A DNA stretch of 64,000 bases, taken from positions 124,001-188,000 of the forward strand of contig RXIW01000001.1 in assembly GCA_003989065.1 (NCBI GenBank), written 5' to 3'. Made by a program: the position numbers and the translations under genes. Source of the stretch: Candidatus Competibacteraceae bacterium. Lineage in GTDB: Bacteria > Pseudomonadota > Gammaproteobacteria > Competibacterales > Competibacteraceae. Positions 15,662 to 23,155 of the stretch are shown one piece after another (the first letter of the stretch is position 1; each line of letters begins with the position of its first letter). The notes beneath the pieces were generated by a model. The model saw only the letters and a program-made list of their open reading frames with translations, was not told where the DNA came from and did not search any database.

Positions 15662-18289
15662 TCAGAGCGCAGCGCCGGTCCGCAACTGCGTCAGCAGCCC
15701 GCCCAATTTCTGATTAGCGGCGATGTCCACCTCGGCCCCGCCGCGGGTCCGGGCGTTCCGATCGACCAAATCGAGATAAGAGCGGATCCAGTCGGTATAG
15801 TAATCCTGGTCGTAAGTGGACGGCTGCTCGTCCAGCTGCGGGCCACCGCGCGGCACGATCCGGGGCGGGAACACTGGCCGTGGACCACTCTCCAACGCCA
15901 ACATCGGCCGCTGCTCCGCAATCAAGGCGTCGTAACCGAGGAAATCGACGTATCGGTTGAGTAGATCGGCAGTCAGCCGGGCCGGCAGGGCCACGATCTG
16001 TTCGAATTTCATTCGAAAGCCGGTCACTTGGCGCACCAACGCCTCAATGCGCCCTTCCAGCTCCAACCGCTGCGCGCCGCCGATCAACTCCTTGACGAAC
16101 TCGGCCATGGCCGTTTCCGGGATGCGGTAATAGTCGCACAGCGACTTGTTGCCGCCCAGATCCTGCAAGTCCCGCATCCATTCCGCCACCGCCTCGCGCG
16201 CGAACAACGCCGCATCGTCCTTGCGGGGCTTCTCGGCCTCGGCGTCCCCCCCTGCCGTCGGCGCACTCAGCCCCAGCAGCGCCTTCATCTTGCGGGTATC
16301 GACCGCCGCCCCGATGGTGGGTGCGCTGATGGCCTGCTTCTCGTCCGGCAGGCGGGTTTCGATGCGGTAATAGATGCCCTCCAACTCGTCGCTGTCGGCC
16401 TGCAGGGCGCGCAGCAACTCGCCGAAGCGCTGTTCGCCAGCGCAGTCGATCAGGCAAGCGGCGACTTGCTGGGCTGCCACTCGACGCTTTTCCAGTTCCT
16501 GTTCGGGGTTGTCGCTGACGTAGTAATGGCTCATGCGCTCGAGCATCTGCTCACGCAGCCGCGTCACCTGACCGGCCAGTTGCTGACGCTTGAGTTCAGG
16601 ATTGCACAACGGTCGCAGGCTTTCGGCCAGATAGCTGACGCCACCGTCGTTGAGGGCGAATCCGGCCTCCCAAGCCTGCTCGGGACTGTGAAAATGGGCG
16701 CTGGCGACCGCGTCCTGCAAAAACGCTTGCTTGAACATCTCGATCCGCTTGCGCTCGCCGGGACGCACGCCGGTCTCGCGACCGTCCTCATCGTAATCGA
16801 AGATGTGCTTGGCCTTGAAGTTCGGATTGCGCAGCCAGAAGCTGTTGCGAAATACGCCCTGCGGGTCCCAGTGGCGCGGCCAGTCGTGCTGCTTGCCGAA
16901 GAAGTTGAGCAGGGAGCTTTCCAGGCGGGTCTTCCAGCGGCTTTCCGGCGAACGTTCGCCGGCTTTCTCTTCGAATTCCATATCGAACTTGGTCAGCACC
17001 AGAAACAGCGCGGTCGGCTGCTGGGCGCGCTGCTCCGGCGTAGCGCCGTGGGTGGATGCGATCCAGTCGTACACCATCTCCGGCAGGGTCTTGACCTCCT
17101 GATTGCTGGGACCGATACACAGCAACATGCTGGTCAGCTCCTGCTCGGCGCAATAGCGCTCGAACAGATAGGCCACCTTGCCGCGCAGGAACAGACCCTG
17201 CAAGGCGTCGGTGGTTTCCAGAAACGTCGGCAGATCCTTGATCTGCTCGCGGGAACGCGCGCCGGGGAAATCCAGCAGGTCGGTATGCTGGAAGAAGTCC
17301 CAGGGCTGCTCGCTGATGACGATGCGCAATTCGGCGATCAGCGCCGTCACTTCGCTGCGCGGCAGGGTGACCCGCGCGCCGTTGCTGCCGATCAGGGCGA
17401 GAGTACCGCCGCTACCGGTGCCCAGTCCCTTGAGGGTCGCCACATCGATGATACTCTGCTCGCGCGGCAACAGCGCTTCCAGTCCGGCGCACGCGTCGCT
17501 GGCGAAGTTGAGCCCCTGCAATCCGCCGTACAACCGGGTATAGAGCTGGCTGAACGCTTCCACCTCGCCCCAGATCACCCCGAACAGGCGCGCCCGGTCC
17601 TGAATCCGCAAGCAAGGGGCCAGTTGCGCCGCCTGCTCCCAATAGCCATGCCGCAGCAGGCGAATCCGCTCTTGGCCCTTAAAATAGCGCTCGAAATAAG
17701 TCTGCAGGTCGTACACGTCATCGGCGGTGAGCGGGTCCACCGCCTGGGGCTGCGCGGCGGCCGCCAGACCGGTCAGCAGATCGCTCAGCTGGGCCTGACT
17801 CAACAGCGCGTCGTCGCTGTGATCGCAATCGGCGTAATAAGTGTTGCCGATGATCTTGACCAGATCGGTCTGGGTCAGCAGGCGCATCTGCACCGGAGCA
17901 GCGGGCGTGACGCCAGGCGCGGTCTGCAGGGTGAAGCGTGTCACCAGACCGGTCGATTCACGTCCGCCTTCTGGATTGATGTCGCGGATGAAATCGGTCT
18001 GCTGGCCGGCGAAATCGGCCAGTAGTGGATTGATCCCCTTACGGGCCAATGCCGAAATCAGGTAGGACTTGCCGGACTGGCTCGGCCCGAACACCCCGAC
18101 GCACATCGGCCGTTGCGCGGCCTGATCCAAGCGACGGGCCTGGGCGGCGAGGCGACGGAATTCCTTGGTCAAGCCGGACTTTTCCTGGCGGACCCGCTCG
18201 GCGTTCTGCTCCAACCAGGTCAGGAATTCGGTTCCGACCTGTTCCAGGGTACGGCAAGCGCTGCTGAGAGTAGCGTCGGTGGCGGTCAT
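15662..18289 (-). CDS. SrfC-like P-loop protein (putative virulence-factor family)
   Basis: This 875-residue, apparently soluble protein has a GTPase-type P-loop, GPSQSGKS, at residues 68-75. Next come FAGQQTDFIRDINPEGG and a LDFPGARSREQ segment that resembles a G3/Walker B region (around residue 330). The overall pattern matches the SrfC family (putative virulence factor, srfABC operon of Salmonella), whose biochemical role is not known. The ATG at 18289 lacks a good ribosome-binding site; it was chosen because upstream sequence has no similarity in style. It is first in a minus-strand series with the proline-rich membrane protein, the TAXI receptor and an exported protein. A SrfB-type gene is not present in the window. 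Confidence 0.72.
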   Translation of the reverse strand: MTATDATLSSACRTLEQVGTEFLTWLEQNAERVRQEKSGLTKEFRRLAAQARRLDQAAQRPMCVGVFGPSQSGKSYLISALARKGINPLLADFAGQQTDFIRDINPEGGRESTGLVTRFTLQTAPGVTPAAPVQMRLLTQTDLVKIIGNTYYADCDHSDDALLSQAQLSDLLTGLAAAAQPQAVDPLTADDVYDLQTYFERYFKGQERIRLLRHGYWEQAAQLAPCLRIQDRARLFGVIWGEVEAFSQLYTRLYGGLQGLNFASDACAGLEALLPREQSIIDVATLKGLGTGSGGTLALIGSNGARVTLPRSEVTALIAELRIVISEQPWDFFQHTDLLDFPGARSREQIKDLPTFLETTDALQGLFLRGKVAYLFERYCAEQELTSMLLCIGPSNQEVKTLPEMVYDWIASTHGATPEQRAQQPTALFLVLTKFDMEFEEKAGERSPESRWKTRLESSLLNFFGKQHDWPRHWDPQGVFRNSFWLRNPNFKAKHIFDYDEDGRETGVRPGERKRIEMFKQAFLQDAVASAHFHSPEQAWEAGFALNDGGVSYLAESLRPLCNPELKRQQLAGQVTRLREQMLERMSHYYVSDNPEQELEKRRVAAQQVAACLIDCAGEQRFGELLRALQADSDELEGIYYRIETRLPDEKQAISAPTIGAAVDTRKMKALLGLSAPTAGGDAEAEKPRKDDAALFAREAVAEWMRDLQDLGGNKSLCDYYRIPETAMAEFVKELIGGAQRLELEGRIEALVRQVTGFRMKFEQIVALPARLTADLLNRYVDFLGYDALIAEQRPMLALESGPRPVFPPRIVPRGGPQLDEQPSTYDQDYYTDWIRSYLDLVDRNARTRGGAEVDIAANQKLGGLLTQLRTGAAL

Positions 18290-18476
18290 GAGGTTCGCTG
18301 GCAATGGCTGACGGGCTTTGGGCCAATTGTAGCGCAGCCGGACGGATGGGCTAGCATGGATATGACGAGTTCGGCGCAAATCGGAGGCCATCGCTCGGAC
18401 GGTCACGGCAAAGCCGCCACCACGGCGTCACGCCAATCCGCTATGCTTGAGACAGTCTTTTCACCGGCTGCATCGC

Positions 18477-19829
18477 ATGGACTGGAACCGCCTGCTCTCC
18501 CGCGTCCGCCTGGGTCTGTCGCGCCCGCATCCCGACAGCGAAGCGCGCACCGATTTTCAGCGCGACTTCGATCGCATCGTGTTCTCGTCGGCATTTCGGC
18601 GTCTGCAGGACAAGACCCAGGTGTTCCCGCTGTCGCAAAGCGATTATGTTCGCACCCGGCTGACCCATAGCCTGGAAGTCTCCAGTGTCGGCCGCTCGCT
18701 GGGCACTATGGTCGGCGACAGCGTGATCAAGCGTCATGGGTTGAAAGGCGTCTATCCGCAAGATTTCGGCGCAGTGGTGGCCGCCGCCTGTCTGGCGCAC
18801 GACATTGGCAACCCGCCGTTCGGCCATGCCGGCGAAGACGCCATCCGGCTGTGGTTCACCACCTCCGCCACCGGTCTGGCGTTGCTAGATGCATTGACCG
18901 ATTGGCAACGCGCCGACTTCCTTCGTTTCGAGGGCAACGCCCAAGGCTTTCGCATCATCACCCGTCTGCAGAGCCCGGACAATCGCGGCGGCATGCAATT
19001 GACCTGCGCCACGGTCGGCACCTTCACCAAATATCCGCGCGCTGCGTGGCTGCCAGCCGACCCGCCCCCCGGCATCGCCTTCAGGAAATTCGGTTTCTAT
19101 CAAGACGATGAGGGGCTGTTCGCCGAAGTCGCCAGTCAGCTCGGCCTGGAATCGATCCAAGCTGGGGCTTGGAGCCGCCATCCGCTGGCCTATCTGGTCG
19201 AAGCGGCCGACGACATCTGCTACCGGATCATCGATGTGGAAGACGCCTTTCGCCTGCAGCAATTGCGCTTCGAGGATGTCCAGGCCCTGCTGTTGCCGCT
19301 GACCGGCGACCCGGAACGAGCCCGGCGCAAGATGGCCCATATCACCCGACCCAAGGAACGGATCGAATATCTGCGCGCCAAGAGCGTCGGGGCCATCATC
19401 GAGCAGGTCCATCAATGCTTCATGGCCAACGAAGAACGGATCCTGGCCGGTGCGCTCACCGACGAACTGCTGGACATGATTCCCGCCGCCGAGGCCATGC
19501 ACGCGCTCAAGACCTGCGGCGAAGAGCAAGTTTATCTGTCGAAACCGGTCGTGGAAGTGGAAGCGGCCGGCTTCGAGGTGCTGGGCGGTCTGCTGGAAGC
19601 CTTCGTCACCACCGTCAACGACATCGCTGCCCGCGGGGCGGCGGCTTCGCCCAAAAGTCGGATGCTGGTCCATCTGATCCCCGAGCAATTCGCCGGACCG
19701 GGCCGTCAACCGGTCGCCGACCCTTATCGCCGCGTGCTGGCCATCACCGATTTCGTCTCCGGTATGACCGATTCCTACGCGGTGTCTTTGTTCAAGAAGC
19801 TGACCGGCATCTCCCTGCCCAACGGCTGA
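18477..19829 (+). CDS. dgt: Deoxyguanosinetriphosphate triphosphohydrolase-like protein (dGTPase, HD domain)
   Basis: The 450-residue HD-superfamily enzyme hydrolyses dNTPs, classically dGTP, to the nucleoside and triphosphate. The N-terminal FQRDFDRIVFSSAFRRLQDK, TRLTHSLEVSSVGRSLG with the first metal His, and CLAHDIGNPPFGHAGE with the HD pair are all diagnostic. Length agrees with the type 2/3 dGTPase-like family rather than the 505-residue E. coli Dgt. The ATG at 18477 gives MDWNRLLS, a typical start, though no strong ribosome-binding site is visible. It is divergent from the SrfC-like gene with about 190 bp between them. Confidence 0.9.
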   Translation: MDWNRLLSRVRLGLSRPHPDSEARTDFQRDFDRIVFSSAFRRLQDKTQVFPLSQSDYVRTRLTHSLEVSSVGRSLGTMVGDSVIKRHGLKGVYPQDFGAVVAAACLAHDIGNPPFGHAGEDAIRLWFTTSATGLALLDALTDWQRADFLRFEGNAQGFRIITRLQSPDNRGGMQLTCATVGTFTKYPRAAWLPADPPPGIAFRKFGFYQDDEGLFAEVASQLGLESIQAGAWSRHPLAYLVEAADDICYRIIDVEDAFRLQQLRFEDVQALLLPLTGDPERARRKMAHITRPKERIEYLRAKSVGAIIEQVHQCFMANEERILAGALTDELLDMIPAAEAMHALKTCGEEQVYLSKPVVEVEAAGFEVLGGLLEAFVTTVNDIAARGAAASPKSRMLVHLIPEQFAGPGRQPVADPYRRVLAITDFVSGMTDSYAVSLFKKLTGISLPNG

Positions 19830-19859
19830 CGGACCGAAACACCCACTCGGTGGCGACGA

Positions 19860-20543
19860 TCATTCGCCCTCATGCACCAAGGGCACGAACACCACCGGCA
19901 ATACACTGCGGGAAACGATCCGCCCCTGGGCATCCTTGCCGATCACCCGCAGATCCTGCGTGCAATGATGGTGGCCAACGGGAATCACCAACCGTCCGCC
20001 GGGCTTCAACTGCCGCAGCAGCGCCGGCGGCACCTCCTCAGCCGCCGCCGTGACCATGATGCTGTCGAACGGCGCGCAGTTCGCCCAGCCGTCCCAGCCA
20101 TCGCCGACCCGGATGGCCACGTTGTCGAACTGGAGTTGCCGCAGGCGCTGTTCGGCGCTGTGCGCCAGTTCGGGAATGCGCTCCACCGAGTAGACCTGCC
20201 GCGCCAGACTGGCCAGCACCGCGGTCTGATAACCCGAGCCGGCCCCGATCTCCAGCACCGTTGCCTGGGGATCGGGCGCCAGCAGTTCGGTCATCAAGGC
20301 TACGATGAAGGGTTGGGAAATGGTCTGGCCATGCCCGATCGGCAACGGTCGGTCGGCATAGGCCCATGGCCGCTGCTCGGTGTGCACAAAACGATGGCGG
20401 GGCACTGTCGCCAGCGCCCGCATCACCCGATCGCTGAAATGCGCGCAGCCGGTCAGTCCAGCGGTTTCGCTGGCTTCCGCCGCGACCTGTTCCAACAGCA
20501 GTTGGCGCGCGGCTTCATCAGCGCTGGCCGGTTTGTCGCCCAT
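19860..20543 (-). CDS. pcm: Protein-L-isoaspartate O-methyltransferase
   Basis: This 227-residue SAM-dependent methyltransferase repairs L-isoaspartyl residues in damaged proteins. PLPIGHGQTISQPFIVALM is the family signature and TVLEIGAGSGYQTAVLA (about 96-112) the SAM-binding motif. The 5' end overlaps the 3' end of the upstream AstE-like gene by 26 bp, so the two are coupled. Pcm is usually next to surE or rpoS in other gammaproteobacteria; that context is absent here. Confidence 0.92.
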   Translation of the reverse strand: MGDKPASADEAARQLLLEQVAAEASETAGLTGCAHFSDRVMRALATVPRHRFVHTEQRPWAYADRPLPIGHGQTISQPFIVALMTELLAPDPQATVLEIGAGSGYQTAVLASLARQVYSVERIPELAHSAEQRLRQLQFDNVAIRVGDGWDGWANCAPFDSIMVTAAAEEVPPALLRQLKPGGRLVIPVGHHHCTQDLRVIGKDAQGRIVSRSVLPVVFVPLVHEGE

Positions 20544-21519
20544 GGCGCTTCTCCAGCCAGCGCACCGGATGGCGTTGCCGCGCCGCGCCGGCCATCAGAA
20601 TGCGCGCTGTCAGGTCTCCTGGGCGGACCATCGGCTGACGCCGCACGCTCGCCAGCAGTCCCCCTACCGGGGCTATTACCCGCGTTTGCACGCCACCGGT
20701 GAAACCGTCGTAAATCCGACCCAGCTCCTCGCCCGCCCGCACCCAGCAGCCGACTTCCAGCCGCGACGAGAAGATCCCCGCCTGTTCGGCCGGCACGACG
20801 CAAATCTGACTGCGGTCAAAATAGCGCAAGTCGTCTTCCTCCGGAGCCAGCCGGAGACCGCTGACGATGCCGGTGCGGTCGAGAAACGCCACCAAGCCCC
20901 GGAACAGCGTTTCGCAATGGGTCGTTTGCAGGCTGCCGGCCTGGCCGGCATGGATGGCGAAGCTTTCTCCGCCGTGCGTCCGCCAGGCGCGCACCAATTC
21001 GGTCGCGCGGTCATCCTCGACCGGTCGTTCGATCACCGCCGGCAAGCCGAACAGACAGGCGCTGGCTCGCTCGTCATCGCTGGGCGCGTAGAGGCTGATC
21101 TGGGGCAGCTCCTCGATTTCCAGGCTGAGCGGATGGATATCCACCCGGTAATAGGCCGTCTGGGTAATGTCCATCACGGCATCGACCGCGGCGCCTTCCC
21201 AACGCGGCTGGTCGACGGCAGTGTCCACCGCACCTTGCCTGGACCCAACACCCGATGGATGCAAGACGGCAAAAGGGCCGAGGGTCGAGATGATCACCAA
21301 GCGTTCGCGCAACTGCAATCCGGGCCGTTTGCCGGCCTCGACGCCATGCAGGAACGCCGCCAGCCGCGACAGCACGAACATGCCGTTCAGCTCGCCACTC
21401 TGGGGATCGGCGACCAGCGCCAACCGCGGGGTACGCCCCGACGGCCCGATGTCATGGTGCGACTGTAATTCCCCGCCATGCCAGCGTGGGAACAATCTGG
21501 AAATCTTCGTATTAACCAA
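20518..21519 (-). CDS. Succinylglutamate desuccinylase/aspartoacylase-like protein with altered metal site
   Basis: The 333-residue protein resembles the AstE/ASPA branch of M14 zinc carboxypeptidases. SGELNGMFVLSRLAAFL matches the region following the first zinc motif, VDIHPL matches the later zinc His, and SFAIHAGQAGSLQT leads into the C-terminal beta domain. In the usual GxHGxE motif the His position appears to be Gln here (ADPQSGELNG), so zinc binding and catalysis are in doubt. Translation seems to begin at TTG 21519, which has GGAG eight to nine bases upstream. It is coupled to pcm downstream. Function is unknown; it is not in an arginine-succinylation operon. Confidence 0.72.
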   Translation of the reverse strand: MVNTKISRLFPRWHGGELQSHHDIGPSGRTPRLALVADPQSGELNGMFVLSRLAAFLHGVEAGKRPGLQLRERLVIISTLGPFAVLHPSGVGSRQGAVDTAVDQPRWEGAAVDAVMDITQTAYYRVDIHPLSLEIEELPQISLYAPSDDERASACLFGLPAVIERPVEDDRATELVRAWRTHGGESFAIHAGQAGSLQTTHCETLFRGLVAFLDRTGIVSGLRLAPEEDDLRYFDRSQICVVPAEQAGIFSSRLEVGCWVRAGEELGRIYDGFTGGVQTRVIAPVGGLLASVRRQPMVRPGDLTARILMAGAARQRHPVRWLEKRHGRQTGQR

Positions 21520-21666
21520 GGCTTCGCTCCGCCATTGCGCTGCCCACCGAACCGAGACTCAAGCTGTTTTTGCTTAGTAAAAAGCATAGTTCAGTCCGTT
21601 CATTTCGCATTGTGAATTTTATTCCTCCTGATAGCTAGGAAATTTTCAAAAAATCTCCGAAAAATG

Positions 21667-21704
21667 TTGCAACGCAACATAAGCTACGCTATATTGCACT
21701 GCAA
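21667..21704 (+). promoter_or_regulatory. Phasin promoter with two PhaR-type palindromes
   Basis: TTGCAA (21667-21672) and TATATT (21690-21695) are separated by exactly 17 bases, a good sigma-70 pair. Overlapping the -35 is the palindrome TTGCAACGCAA (21667-21677), and overlapping the -10 is TTGCACTGCAA (21694-21704). Both fit TTGC-N3-GCAA, close to the CTGC-N3-GCAG element recalled for the PHA repressor PhaR of Paracoccus. Confidence 0.65.
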
Positions 21705-21746
21705 CAAAGTTCACTATATATCAACACGCAACTGAAGGAGCCCATC

Positions 21747-22106
21747 ATGGTCGTCGATCTGTTCAACCTCAATAAAGTGCTCGAAACCCAGCAAACCCTG
21801 CCGGAGCCGCTGGTCAAGGCCAACAAGCTATTGGTTGAGAGCGTCGAAAAGATCATGGTGTTCCAGATGAACGCGCTCAAGTCGTATATGGACATCGGCC
21901 TTAACCAGATGAAAGCGGCGGCGGAAATCACCGACGTCAAGAGCCTGCAGGATTTCTATGCTCGCCAAGCGGAAATCGCCAAGACCGTGCAGCAGAAGAT
22001 GATGGGCGACGCCAAGGCTATCTCCGACATGGCCACGCGCATCAAGGTCGAAATGGACGGGCTAACCAAGGCCACCCTGGAAGACGTGCTGCCGAAAGCG
22101 GCTTGA
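21747..22106 (+). CDS. Phasin-family PHA granule protein
   Basis: This 119-residue, mostly helical protein of the phasin_2 type coats polyhydroxyalkanoate granules. The pattern PEPLVKANKLLVESVEKIM, FQMNALKSYMDIGLNQMKAA, then a glutamine- and lysine-rich helix is characteristic. AAGGAG lies 7 bases upstream of the ATG. A 17-base-spaced promoter with TTGC-N3-GCAA operators precedes it and a GC-rich hairpin terminator follows, so it is monocistronic. A second phasin of similar layout is at 48790. No PHA synthase is in the window. Confidence 0.85.
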   Translation: MVVDLFNLNKVLETQQTLPEPLVKANKLLVESVEKIMVFQMNALKSYMDIGLNQMKAAAEITDVKSLQDFYARQAEIAKTVQQKMMGDAKAISDMATRIKVEMDGLTKATLEDVLPKAA

Positions 22107-22123
22107 TCTTTCCTTCCGGCCCT

Positions 22124-22155
22124 AGCCGCCCCGCCCATGCGGGGTGGTTTCGTTT
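22124..22155 (+). terminator. Rho-independent terminator after phasin 1
   Basis: A 9- to 11-bp stem (22124-22134 with 22139-22149, one or two G-U pairs) with a 4-base loop is followed by TTTCGTTT. It fits termination of the phasin transcript. Confidence 0.8.
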
Positions 22156-22164
22156 CCGATCCCC

Positions 22165-22962
22165 GTGACCGCACCGCTCATCCCACCCAACCTCGTCTCG
22201 GTAACGGCGGACCCTTCCGTCCATCCAGCGCAGGCCGCCGCCTTGGCCGCTGGACTGGATCTGCCACTGGTCGTCCCTCCCCACCCGGTCGTGACGCCCT
22301 ATCTGCTGGCGCTGATGCCGGACCGGTTGGAATTGCGCGAACTCGGACCTGGCGCGCCAGGTCCAGTCTACGTCGATTTCGTGGCCGGCGCGGTCGCCCA
22401 TCGGCGCCTGTTCGGCGGAGGTCGCGGCCAACCGCTGGCCCGCGCAATCGGGCTGAAACGCGGCGCAACCCCTACCGTCATCGACGCCACCGCTGGACTG
22501 GGCCGCGATGCCTTTGTGCTGGCCTGCCTGGGTTGTACGGTCCATCTGCTGGAGCGCTCTCCCATCATCGCCGCATTGTTGCGCGACGGGTTGGAACGCG
22601 CTGTGCCAGATGCAGTCATCGGCGCGCTCGTCGCAGAACGGATGCAGTTGCAGGTCGCCGATGCTCAGCGCTATCTGCGGCAACTCGACCCCGACCAGCA
22701 TCCAGATGTGGTCTACCTCGATCCGATGTATCCGCATCGGCGTAAATCGGCCCTGGTCGGCAAAGAAATGCGCTTGCTGCGGCAACTGGTCGGCGACGAC
22801 GAAGACGCCTCGGAGCTGCTAGCGGCGGCCTTGTGCTGCGCCCGACAACGGGTCGTGGTCAAACGGCCGCGCCTGGCCCCCAATCTGGAGGGACCACCGC
22901 CGACTCTGGCCATCACCGCCCCCAACACTCGCTTCGATGTCTATCTGTCGCTGCGCAACTGA
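22165..22962 (+). CDS. rsmJ: 16S rRNA (guanine1516-N2)-methyltransferase
   Basis: This SAM-dependent methyltransferase of about 265 residues matches RsmJ/YhiQ, which methylates G1516 of 16S r[21 protein letters not shown] is the SAM-binding motif, [16 protein letters not shown] holds the catalytic DPxY-type motif, and VVKRPRLAP lies near the end. The start is uncertain. The in-frame GTG at 22144 falls inside the phasin terminator hairpin, so I prefer GTG 22165; neither has a convincing ribosome-binding site. Confidence 0.88.
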   Translation: MTAPLIPPNLVSVTADPSVHPAQAAALAAGLDLPLVVPPHPVVTPYLLALMPDRLELRELGPGAPGPVYVDFVAGAVAHRRLFGGGRGQPLARAIGLKRGATPTVIDATAGLGRDAFVLACLGCTVHLLERSPIIAALLRDGLERAVPDAVIGALVAERMQLQVADAQRYLRQLDPDQHPDVVYLDPMYPHRRKSALVGKEMRLLRQLVGDDEDASELLAAALCCARQRVVVKRPRLAPNLEGPPPTLAITAPNTRFDVYLSLRN

Positions 22963-23090
22963 AAATCCAGCGCCCTGCGGGCACCCGCCAGCGGTTGTTC
23001 CAGCGTCCGCTCATGACAAAAAAATGACGCTCGCCGCTGAGAATCCCCTTTCGTTCCTGTAGACTTTTCCTCAGTGGACAGTCGATCTTG

Positions 23091-23120
23091 CAACAATCGC
23101 TGTCGCAACAATCGCTGTCG
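23091..23120. repeat. Tandem 15-bp duplication upstream of the EF-G-like gene
   Basis: CAACAATCGCTGTCG occurs twice in a row (23091-23105 and 23106-23120) in the leader of the EF-G-like gene. No function is evident. Confidence 0.85.
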
Positions 23121-23155
23121 CTATGGCTTAACTACAAAACCTACAGGAGGCCATG

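Noticed and set aside
16028..18025. A 665-codon plus-strand frame
   Set aside because: It lies entirely antisense to the SrfC-like gene. It has no motif or ribosome-binding site, and the codon pattern fits a high-GC shadow.
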